From Sophora flavescens (lineage: Eukaryota > Streptophyta > Magnoliopsida > Fabales > Fabaceae), in contig CM061066.1 of the NCBI GenBank assembly GCA_030762895.1, forward strand, positions 13,821,751 to 13,885,750: 64,000 nucleotides of DNA, given 5' to 3'. This document shows positions 43,420 through 53,600 of this stretch, in pieces. The notes beneath the pieces were generated by a model. The model was given only the letters and a program-made list of their open reading frames with translations, did not search any database and was not told where the DNA came from. The position numbers and the translations under genes are program-made. Numbering within the stretch: the first letter of the stretch is position 1; each line of letters begins with the position of its first letter.

Positions 43420-44805
43420 TTAAGGGAAAGGGATGTTTACCTTTTTTGGCTTATGATCAACCTTACCTTTTTCACCCTCTTCAGAAGTGGTCCCTTCAAT
43501 AAGAGCTTTCTTTTCTTTTGCAACCACTTGTTCTTCCTTTTGAGGTGCTGCACTTAACTCTTTGCCACTCCTAAGGGTGATAGCTTTAGCTTGCTCCTTT
43601 GGATTAGGTTCAGTTTGAGTGGGTAGTGTACCTTGCACCCTTTGAGACATTAAGGTTGCAAGAGTAGACACCTGATTTTCCAATGTTTGAATTCTACCAT
43701 CAGTCTTCTCTATGAAATTCATCATTGTGTCTTCAAGACTCGACTTTCTATCTTCTTGTATAGGACCTTGATTTTGCAAATGTGGTGGTCTATAGACATT
43801 CTGATTTTGGCCCTGATTCTGATTTTGGTTCTTCTGTTGACATCCGTAAGATAAGTTGGGATGGTTCCTCCAACCAGGATTAAAAGTAGAACCAAATGGA
43901 TCATTCTGATTTCGGTTGGAATTGCCAAGATACTTAGCCTCCTCGGCTGGTTGGGCGAAAGGATTACCCACTTGGTAGTCTATGCTCTGATGTCCTACCA
44001 TTCCGTAATGATCACAAGAAGCACGAGATGCAGGTATGGATTGTGTCTGTGTTTGCATCAACGTATCCAATTTCTTAGTAATAGCTTCCAATTTAAGCTC
44101 CAGAGCTGCACTTGATTCCACTTGATAAACTCCAGATGGCCTCTTGACTACATGTCTATCACCTGATGGCCACTGATAATTATTGGCAGCCATCTTTTCA
44201 AAGAAAGCATATGCCGCTTCAGGAGTTTTCTTACAGATACTTCCTCCACATGCAGCATCAATACTGTATCTATTATAAGAAGAGAGTCCATTATAAAACA
44301 TCTGAATCTGTTGCCACACTGGAAAACCATGATGTGGGCATCTCCTAATCAAATCTTGAAAGCGCTCCCAAGCTTCATACAAGGACTCATGCTCATATTG
44401 TGCAAAGTTCGTAATATCAGCTCTAAACTTGGCAGACTTCGAAGGAGGAAAATATTTAGCCAAGAACTTGCGAGTCAATTGATCCCAAGTATTGATTGAA
44501 CCTCCCGGTAAAGAAGACAACCATAAAATGGCTCTGTCTGTCAAGGAGAATGGAAACGACCTCAACCTGATAGCATCCGTGGAAACACCATTGAACTTAA
44601 CAGTCTCTGTGATCCTCAAAAATTTCTTCAAGTGAGCATTGGGGTCTTCAGAAGGTGACCCCCCAAATTGCATAGAAGCCTGAATCATGGAGATCAAAGA
44701 TGGCTTGATCTCAAAATTATTGGCCTCCACAGCCGGATTAGCAATGTTATCGGTTAATTCAGCAGTGGGTGTGAAATAATCTCCTAATGTCCATCGCTCA
44801 GCCAT
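43420..44805 (-). CDS. R2 gag
   Basis: A 461-codon ORF from ATG 44805. It contains the Retrotrans_gag capsid block (about residues 50-190: LRSFPFSLTDRAILWLSSLP, WDQLTRKFLAKYFPPSKSAK, YEAWERFQDLIRRCPHHGFP), the Athila-type AANNYQWPSGDR segment, a damaged zinc knuckle (CDHYGMVGHQSIDY, second and last Cys replaced by Tyr), NPGWRNHPNLSYG, and the C-terminal NPKEQAKAITLRSGKEL. Gag packages RNA into virus-like particles. The ORF is still open, unlike pol, but the knuckle loss argues against function. PBS lies 160 bp upstream. Confidence 0.92.
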   Translation of the reverse strand: MAERWTLGDYFTPTAELTDNIANPAVEANNFEIKPSLISMIQASMQFGGSPSEDPNAHLKKFLRITETVKFNGVSTDAIRLRSFPFSLTDRAILWLSSLPGGSINTWDQLTRKFLAKYFPPSKSAKFRADITNFAQYEHESLYEAWERFQDLIRRCPHHGFPVWQQIQMFYNGLSSYNRYSIDAACGGSICKKTPEAAYAFFEKMAANNYQWPSGDRHVVKRPSGVYQVESSAALELKLEAITKKLDTLMQTQTQSIPASRASCDHYGMVGHQSIDYQVGNPFAQPAEEAKYLGNSNRNQNDPFGSTFNPGWRNHPNLSYGCQQKNQNQNQGQNQNVYRPPHLQNQGPIQEDRKSSLEDTMMNFIEKTDGRIQTLENQVSTLATLMSQRVQGTLPTQTEPNPKEQAKAITLRSGKELSAAPQKEEQVVAKEKKALIEGTTSEEGEKGKVDHKPKKVNIPFP

Positions 44806-44964
44806 GTTTCTCCTTTCTCTAGCTTGCTTTCGATTTCTCCGTGCGCGTTAGCAGTAGATTAAGAACGCGTTAGCATACAAGAAACAAATCAAAACAAGAA
44901 TAACTTTTTTAAAAAAAAAAACTCTAAATTAACGATGGACTCTTTCGTTCAATATTGTTGATTA

Positions 44965-44983
44965 ATCCCCGGCAACGGTGCCA
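44965..44983 (-). promoter_or_regulatory. R2 primer-binding site, tRNA-Asp
   Basis: Minus strand TGGCACCGTTGCCGGGGAT complements the plant tRNA-Asp 3' end with one mismatch; it differs from the R1 PBS at the mismatch position. It is seven bases from the LTR edge. Confidence 0.88.
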
Positions 44984-44989
44984 AAAACT

Positions 44990-45996
44990 TGATGCGTGCA
45001 GAACACACTTAGGACAAGTGCACCATGTCGCAATAGTAATAAAGGAATTTGAGTTCCAGATATCGTACCCACATGGATTAATTAATAATTACCAAACGAG
45101 AGAAATTCTTATGTTATTTAGACAAATCAAATTGGTGAAATGATGAATTTTAGAAAGGAACAACAAAGACACGAGTTCGCAAGCAAGAACACAGATATAC
45201 AGAAAGGAGGATTCAATTATGAGAAAGCCTAGGGTCAAGGTTTCACTTGCACTTTTAATTCCCAATTCCTAATTCTTTATGATTTTTGAATTAAGCAACA
45301 TATATCAATCCCTCAACGAATTCTACTAATACGTTTGGTCATTCGCTATTAATAATCTTTTCCCCGAATTAATTTCCTATTTGGTCATGTAAGAAATTCA
45401 AATCCTGAGAAAGCATAAAGCACGGAGAGGTTGATTAATCCAATTGATTAACCTGATTGAAATACTAGGATTAAAGTTTGATCATGCAATAATCCTAACA
45501 TCGATTATTCTATATGTCTTTCAATTAATTACGGTATGGCCGCCGATCAATCAATCAACTCAAACACGCCAAGAGTGATCAAAACTTAACATGAATTAAA
45601 GCAATAGAATAATCTATATGAAAGCAAAATCATGAAATCATATTAAATTAGGAAAAGAGTTTCAAGTAGGAAGATCCACCATAACCCTAGTAATGGTATT
45701 TAGCCATCCATAGAATAAAAGAGAACCAAATCCAAATAAAGGTACGAGAAGAAACAAGGAAAAAGAACCCCTTTTACAGTAGTAATCTCCACTCTGATTC
45801 TTCAAGCGCCTTGCCTTGCTCTTGAATTGCTCCAAAGGTTTGGAAGAACTCTCCAAAATAGCTAAACCCCCCCCCCCCCCCCAAAAAACAATGTTTTAGC
45901 CGTCACCCCCTCTCCAAAGATCCCTAAAAGAGGTTTCTGAAAACTATTTAAAACTCAGCAAAGGGTGAAACTGGTATTTTCTCTAACAGACAGAAT
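44990..45996 (-). repeat. R2 5' LTR, truncated
   Basis: Collinear with 27201-28211. At 45996 it stops in ACAGACAGAAT and unrelated sequence follows; the 3' LTR continues there into the palindrome cluster. About 440 bp of U3 are missing. Confidence 0.9.
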
Positions 45997-46387
45997 TGCA
46001 CCATGCATGAATTCATCTCAACCTATCGTTGTTTTCATTTGGGGCCAAAAGTATGCCCATATTCACAAGAAAAAAGCATAAAGGAATTGAAATTAATGGT
46101 TCACCAGCATGCAAAATTTTTTTTGTCACAAGAAAAAAGCATGAAGTTAGACTAGGAAACTTGACTCAAATATAGACCACAACAAAAATGACCTAACCAG
46201 AGCCACATGCACCTGCATTCCCAGTTATTATGATTGTAACAAACAGTTGACAGAACCCAGAATACATACAATATTAATGTGGTAGATGTTACGGCCAGAT
46301 AGAAGTTTGGTTCTGAATATACTAGCTGTAACAAGATATGTACAATCTATTAAATGATATATTTGATATGGACAGCAGAGGGTCTAG
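45997..46387. other. Sequence after the R2 deletion junction
   Basis: AT-rich; AAGAAAAAAGCAT is repeated at about 46070 and 46131. No coding sequence. Confidence 0.4.
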
Positions 46388-46529
46388 TCAGACATGAGAG
46401 CTTCTTCTACGAGCATGATAGCTTCCATTTACATTGGGAGATTGCAGCTGCTCCAAACTTGCAACAACTTGATCCATGTTAGGCCTCAACTTGGACTCCA
46501 TTGAGAGGCATCTGAGAGAGAGCGTACCT
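46388..46529 (-). pseudogene. C-terminal exon of a receptor-like cytoplasmic kinase (fragment)
   Basis: After a TAG acceptor near 46530, the minus strand reads TLSLRCLSMESKLRPNMDQV and VASLEQLQSP, ending RRRSSHV with a TGA at 46388-46390. This is the last part of kinase subdomain XI (A-x-C-L-x2-xPKxRPxM-xxVVxxLEQLQ) of the RLCK-VII / PBS1-like group. No upstream kinase exon is visible in the next 1.3 kb, and a CACTA end lies at 48304, so this is probably another captured or stranded fragment. A genuine gene with a very long last intron is the alternative. Confidence 0.72.
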
Positions 46530-47880
46530 ACCTTAAAGGATTCCTCTGTTTTATTTATGTCAAACTGTGATTTAATATATTTTGAGTGAAGAATATATTT
46601 GAAAGTGGTTTGATATCCCAAGAATAAATGCAATATAATGTATACTTTGCTTCTTCCTAAGTATGTCACCTTAAGTTAGTATGACCTTATTTAATGGCTT
46701 TGTTGACCATAGATGTTGTGTACTACCACAACAACTTTGTAATAAGTAGTGTGATATATTTTTAGGCTTTCTCATGATCATGGAGTTTATTGATGCTACC
46801 ATTCATTATTAGCTTGGTTATTATATTCACAATATTTCACCACTAACAAACTCATTGAATATTATGTGGAAAGGTTTCCTTGGATGAACAATGTGAACCA
46901 GGGTTCATTTTGAAAGATTTCATTAGATGAAAAATGTGAACAGGGGTTCATAAATCATAGCCATTCGTGACTCTTCCATCTCTGTCCTTGCCCGTGTTCT
47001 CATTTTTCTTCCACAGTTGCAAAACTCATTCAAACAAAAGCTTCATTATTAATAGTATTATGTGTATGATTACGATCATTTATGGCAGGATGGGTATACA
47101 TTACCCACACAATCAGCTATCATCACTGATCTTGGCCTCTCAGTCTCTGAGGTGTGATAATTATGATCATGAATAAAAATGAGTTAGTTGATTTGATTCC
47201 ATCTTATTGTTCTTTTACTGTTTTCATGGCTTCATTTGTTTTTCTTTTATCATTAGCTAGTTCTCTGTTTGGTTCTTTGTCCAATGTGGGTGCTATGTTG
47301 CATAAAACAGGCCAATCCAGAATCTCATCCCTTTGACGAGGTACCTTTTTTTACTTAATATCTTCTGGATTCAGTTGGTGATTATCTTCTGGATTCATTA
47401 TTTATGGTTGGTGTTTCGTCTAAATTAAAATGTGATTTGTTGTTCTCTAATTTGTTGTTCTCTCCTATATATTAGACTTGTGTGTATATGTACAAGTGAT
47501 CTGTGTGCGTATCTATGCTAGCCGGCAACAAGGATTTTGTGCCATCAGGTAGAAGATGGAAGCCGCATGCACAAATTGTTTAGAATTACTAGTGTGTTGA
47601 TGAGCTTGTATACATTGTTAGTATGCATGGTTATTGTCTAGTGTAGGTTAGCGACCTTTTGGTTTATGGACTTAAATATTAGAATTGGTTATGTGTAAGC
47701 GTTACTGTGAATTATGTTAAAGTATATTACTTAATTGGTTATATATATGCATGATTTTGATATTTGGTTTGGTTTATATATACTTACCAATATTGTATGT
47801 AAGCTTTGTACATTATATATGTGTGACTGTTTTTAAGTACTTTTAGTACTCTTTCAATACAAATTTGATTTATCAACAAA
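46530..47880. other. Unassigned AT-rich sequence
   Basis: No exon or element end is convincing. GTAAGT/AG-like signals exist but no open frame links to the kinase exon. It may be intron of the kinase gene. Confidence 0.4.
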
Positions 47881-47930
47881 AAAAAACTGTGAATTGCTGA
47901 GTGCAGGTGGTAAAATGTAGAAAAATAAAG

Positions 47931-47934
<4 letters not shown>

Positions 47935-47962
<28 letters not shown>
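47935..47962. repeat. (TAA)n microsatellite
   Basis: About nine TAA/AAT units. Confidence 0.95.
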
Positions 47963-47967
<5 letters not shown>

Positions 47968-48304
47968 GAGGGAATAGGTAGCGCTTCCTTGACAAAGCAC
48001 TGTCTAAAGTTAGAAATAGACGGCGCTTCCTCAAGAAAGCGCTATCTATTGCATACTTTAGACAACGCTTTCTCAAGGAAACGTTGTCTAAAGTATATGC
48101 AATAGATAGCGCTTCCTTAAGGAACCACTGTCTATTTGTAACTTTAGACAGCGCTTTCTCAAGGAAGCACTACCTATTTCCTCTTTCAATAGTGTTTTTT
48201 TAAGCGCTGCCTATTTTGTTCACCTTCAATAGCGGGTGAATAGATAGCGCTTGTAAGTGCTAGTAAAGGCAAAAAAAGTGCTATTAAAGCCATTTTCTGT
48301 AGTA
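47963..48304 (-). mobile_element. CACTA-4: one end with subterminal array
   Basis: Alternating TAGATAGCGCTTCCT and complementary units run to TTTTCTGTAGTA at 48304. Reverse-complemented, the end reads TACTACAGAAAATGGC, so the first base of CACTA is changed. Motif style is close to CACTA-1 (GATAGCG). The opposite end is not in the window and was probably lost in the deletion that also cut R2 at 45996. Confidence 0.72.
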
Positions 48305-50697
48305 ATGAATTGAACATCAAATTGAAGTTTCAACCTAAGGCAAGCCATTAAGACTATTACCATCCATTAAATAAGATGTACGGCTAGGCAGCAGTAAGTA
48401 CAACCAAAGTTACAACGACAAAAGCTACAACTAATAAAGTTACAACGACACACCCAAATAGCTGCAGAAAAAAGGTCCAAAGCTAAAACCAAAGGGATAA
48501 ATATACAAAGGCAAAAGCTGTTATAGCAGGACACACCCAAGCTGTAGTCACAGAACAAAAAAACAGCAAACCACACCCTTCGGAACTGTTGCAACAATAA
48601 AAAACCAGCACCTGAACATTGATCTCAAATTGTAGAAAATTCACCAAACCAACTGATACTAAGAGCAACTCACTTGGTTGTACTTGTTGGTTCTAGTTGG
48701 CCCTTTAATATCCAAACCATGCCTTCCAATAATAATATTACTCTGCCAAGCAAACAAAGCTGTATACCAATATTTTCCAAAGCAACACCAAATTAGTACC
48801 ACAAAAAATATAAAAAGAAAAGAAAGAAAGAAATGGGTGGCGCAAACATTGATTGTCATTAATATCAATAGCATATACCAAAACTTGAATGTTTGAAAAG
48901 TTTAGGAATAATCTAGATGTCAGAAAATAAAGAGAAACCTCTAACCTTATTGTAATTGAATATTATTAATGAGGTTTCTTGCTCATATTAGCAATGCTAT
49001 CATATACAATGAATGATTGTTGCCCACCCTGTACACATGTTTGAGGAAGATACAGGGCACATTACCCATCAAAAAGACCTACTAAATGACTTCATATGGT
49101 TGATATTAAAAATGAACATGCAACCGGGAATAGAGTAGAACCTTTTAAAAGTAATATACCAAAAAAAAACCTGAAAACCAGCTATCACATGACATTTGAG
49201 AAGAATGTTAGCCACAAAAATAGGGGTTAATTAAACAAAAAAACCTTTATGACACATTTGAATGATGTTTCAGCATGCTGAAATGTCAATTCATTTTTAA
49301 CATAGAACCAAAGTAGCTTTTACATATATAAATATAAATTTAAACAAATAAAAGGAACACATAACCAAATTTTTAAAACCAACTCTTTAGTTGTCAATGG
49401 ATCTCCCACCTCTAAACATTCAATACATCATAAGATAAAATTTAAAATTAACAATATACATGTTAAAAGGAAAAGAAGACAAAAGTCTATAAAATAGAGA
49501 ATAATCATACCTTCCAACTAGTTTTTGTTTTAGCTCTGATAGCACAACTCTTCTATGCGTAGTTTCTCTTCAACATCTTTTCCTGAAAATGATTGTATAG
49601 TTATTAGAGGCTTTATATGTTACAAAAATATTTAACCCAAAAAATTAATCTTAAACCAAAAGAAATTCATTATTAATATGAAGAAAAATCATGTCTATAG
49701 CACGAAGAAAAATCAAAATGTGCATCCACGATTACCTTTGTTTACTTGAAATACGAATGTTAAAGGACTAAATAACAAATCCAAAAAATGAGTTCAATTC
49801 CTCAAATGCTTTGTGATTGCATGTTTAACATATAATTAAACATCAAAAGGGAACCCATCTTCTTTATATTTTGATTCTCTTATAACAGCATTGTCTTTTG
49901 TCCTTTCAAACTCATTTATTCTTCCTTTCTTCCTGAATTGTTTTGAAAAGATATAGTTAATACAAAGTCATACATCATATAAGCAATGCAGTGCAGGCAA
50001 GTAAATCATGCTTAAGAGCATTGGAATAGTCAATTATCATTCTGGCAGTAAATATAAGAGATGAAAGTGATGACTTCTATGAAAAGCAAGTAGAAAATGC
50101 TCCAAATATGACTTCTATGAAAAGCCAGTTTTGGAAACTTACCAGCTTAACTTAATTCTCTCTATTCTTTTTTCTCGTCCTTTTAATCAAGAAAAAACAG
50201 GCATTTATCTTAAGCTTGAAACATATAAGTAATCCATATGGACTCAATGAAACGATTATGTTTGGATGAGTGCTCATGTATTAAAATCATTTTTTGATCA
50301 GAGTGGTACCATTTCATGAGAAAGATAGTAGTGTTACCTGAGAATTTGTATAATTAATGCCTTGTGAGAAAGAACCTTGATGAAATGGAAAAAATAGCTT
50401 GATGCATTAGACACATTACCTTATATACAAAGAGAGCATCAGTTTAAAAGGTTCAATATGTAATTATTGAAGTAAAGATTAAAATAAAAAACTCATTACA
50501 GGCACAGAGAAATTGACAAATATTCAAAGGATGTGTGCCTTATTCATTAATCGGTCTAACATCCAAGTCCTGCAACAGAAAAAAGAAACAGATTTTGAAG
50601 CATACCAAGTATTACCACAATGTCCAGGAATTACCACAGTGCCAATGTGACCAACAGACTAAGGATTAGCTTATGATGGAATAACATGGGATATAGG
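48305..50697. other. Unassigned sequence between CACTA-4 and the R3 LTR
   Basis: 2.4 kb, AT-rich. At 48395-48560 a repeat of AAAGTTACAACGACA occurs twice. A stretch at 49511-49588 has AG and GT borders like a small exon on the minus strand, but all frames contain stops. No family is recognised. Confidence 0.45.
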
Positions 50698-53600
50698 TGT
50701 TAACGTGGTTTTTTGGTTTCTGACCAAAATTCCTTCGTTGCAAATAATTAAAGATCAAACGAGTGTGGGACCTACGAGTTATGCAGTAATCTCATCAAGA
50801 ATAGGTATGAACTGTCTGCCAAGTATGAATTTGACAAGTTAGTCATATCTAGTAATATACTGGCAAGGACTTGATGATATGACAAGTATATGAGTTTGAA
50901 AATGGTGTTTAAAATCATCGTAAATAATGAAAGGTAACTTTGAAATTTAAAAGATGAAGGTAGTTTCTATTGTAGAAAATAACTTCCTAATCGAACTAAG
51001 TTTATAACGAACAAGAGACAAAAGTCATGAAAAGAAAGGTTAAGTAAAATAAAATCTAAGAAAAGAAATTACTTGCAAAAAGTAAAAGAAATTAGAAGAA
51101 TAATTTGAGAGGAATGCTGGAAATAATGAAGAATAAGTGAAGAACTTGAAAGACATAACCAGTATTATACTGGGTTTTCATATTGAATTGAAATAAGAAT
51201 GGTGGAGGGAATACTTGAATGTTATATGTAACACCCCCCTTAGGATATTACTATGTAACACATGCGGAATTTAAATTAAAGAGATAATTTGCTGGTTGCT
51301 TTCGGAAAATTGTTTTCTTTTAAGTTAGAAAACTGGGGTATAAAATTTTTTATTTAAGGATAACTCTGAAATCCATCTACATACATTTAAAACGTAAAGT
51401 CACGGTTGTAACAAAGTTACCATGACATACAACATTTCTCTAAATTTCCATTTTCGTAAGAAAAGTTTAAACTACAGATGGATGTATATAACACTACAAC
51501 TACCGACCTCTTTAGATATACAACCCAACTCAGACTCCTAAGCTGGTCATTCTATCAAATATTCGTTGAAGAGAGACCCCCAACCAGAATACTTTCCCAA
51601 CCTCTAACACTAGGTCTTCAAGTGACTAGGAAAGACTCCTCTGCAACATCGGTACTAGGGTACCGAGGTATTACAGCAACACACTGAAGAGACCTGATAT
51701 AACTGTAAGAGTGAGATACCGACAAATGGATATATCATACAACAATCATATACATGATACATACAGCACTTTGGCATATTAACATTTTAAACATTATTCA
51801 TAGGTAAACAAAAAGTATCATTTCAGTGGGTCTCATACCCGAATCAATCAATTTTATAAAGATAATGCATGACACTTCAATCATCCGGCTCTAATCTTAA
51901 TCTCATGAGATACCATCACCGTTTTATCATTAAGAAAGAAATAGTTGATCAGGCTCATACGCCATGTTTGGCAAGTTGTCTCCGTCGCCTCATGCACCTA
52001 GATCAACATCATCATGAATCCCTTATAACGGCTATTCGGATGTATACCTCATCGAATACCACATCTTAAGCGGGTATTTGTTAACTCAAGCACGTCTTCT
52101 AAGGGGAAATGCATATGAATAAAAGACTTTTTCATTATCGAGACTTTTCTTTGTGTTCACTCTTTTCCGTTGTCGAAGTCCAAAGCTAACGACTATTTAC
52201 AATTTTCATTACTTGAAAATCAATAACACAAGGCACGCAGTCCGAGTGCTCAATCACAACACCTTAGATTGATGCCACAGTCCAAGGTTGTGGTCGTGGA
52301 AACAATTATAATTTTATGCATGTTTTATTTCAACATGATAAGGACTCCTAGCCCATAACAACGAAATTAGGACACACGCTCCTCAATTCCCAAATTAGGA
52401 CTCCTAGCCCATAATATCACGATTAGGACCCTTTGTCCATAATTCTTGACACGGATCCCAGATCATGTGCATAAAATGAATGCTAGAGGCGACGTCTCGC
52501 AAACTAATATTCTCTTTCACATGTGTTTACTTTTTGCTCAGTGAAAATCAAAAACCAAAACAGAACCTCGGTCACTTATCCAAGTAACCGGAATGTTTCT
52601 AAATCATTTTGGAGAAAATATTTTCCTTTAGAAAGTCTTTTATAAAACATTTGGAAATTCGTTTCCTTTTGAAATCCTTGATGGAATAAAGTCTAATATT
52701 TTCAAAGGGGTTTTTCCTTCATGAAACACAAAGTTCGAAAAAGGTTTTCTCTAGTACAAACTTTGGATGTTAAAAAGGTAGCTTCTATTGACTTAAAAAC
52801 ACTTCAACGTTTCTTTTCAAAACTAGAATCTCATCCTCTTTAAGTAAGCGTTTTAAACAAGGAACTCTTATAAATGAAACCAATACTTTCAAAATTATAT
52901 TCAAGGCTTATTAAGGCTTTTAGTCCTTATAATCATTATGCACAGACTCAAGTCCGGCTTCTCAAACTTCAATCAACAGTAATATATTCTCAACAATAAT
53001 ATCACAGTTAATGACAGTTCATCACATATATACAACTCACAATACTTTAAGGCAAGTAATAATCAACTTCAAGTAATAATCACAATAGTTCAAGTACACA
53101 AGTCATTCAAGTATTTGCTCCATATCATAATAATATTCAAATCACTCAAGTAAACACATACACACATGCATATAGTCATTGAATATCCCTAGGCAATCCC
53201 CTCTTACCTTCTGTGAAGGTAAGGAGATTAGATGCTCGAAGAGGTATACCATGAACGTCCTCGTTTCCTCCATGATGGAAGTCTAAGGTTATGAACACGA
53301 AAACACAAGTTAAAATCAAACAAGAACACTAAACCACAAGGTATAGGTTCGGCCAAGACTAGTTCTTCGGGTTAGAGATTCCCGAAAATTATACAACTCA
53401 TGGATTTATGATCCTTAAGTGTTAGGAGTTCATAAACAATGATCATTTAACCAAGTTGAATTAAAATCCCACTAAGTTATAAACTTAGGGCATTCGGCCA
53501 AGGCTTGTAAAATAAGCTAGCATTCACTAAACTTTCCAATCTCTTAGGTTTAGCATCCATATGTATTAAGGAGATCCAAACCATGGTCATTTTTGAAAAA

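Larger units (their letters stand above)
27201..45996 (-). mobile_element. R2: Athila-lineage Ty3/gypsy retrotransposon, 5' LTR truncated, host of CACTA-3
   Basis: On the minus strand the order is truncated 5' LTR (44990-45996), tRNA-Asp PBS (44965-44983), gag, protease, RT, RNase H, integrase, conserved post-coding motif, env-like ORF, purine-rich tract and full 3' LTR (27201-28650). Without CACTA-3 it is about 11.6 kb, usual for Athila. Pol carries scattered stops and frameshifts, so it is dead, but all catalytic motifs are readable. The five bases before the 3' LTR (ctaca, 27196-27200) are the expected TSD; the partner copy is lost with the deleted LTR end. Confidence 0.9.

Noticed and set aside
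48367..48874. Cys/Phe-rich overlapping minus-strand ORFs
   Set aside because: Low-complexity translation of ACAACG-type repeats; no domain or conserved Cys spacing.
49511..49588. Possible minus-strand exon with AG/GT borders
   Set aside because: All three frames have stops and no adjoining exon is recognisable; borders this short occur by chance.
51478..52069. Plus-strand ORFs inside the solo LTR
   Set aside because: They lie antisense within an LTR, lack homology to proteins I know and are absent as ORFs in the related LTR.
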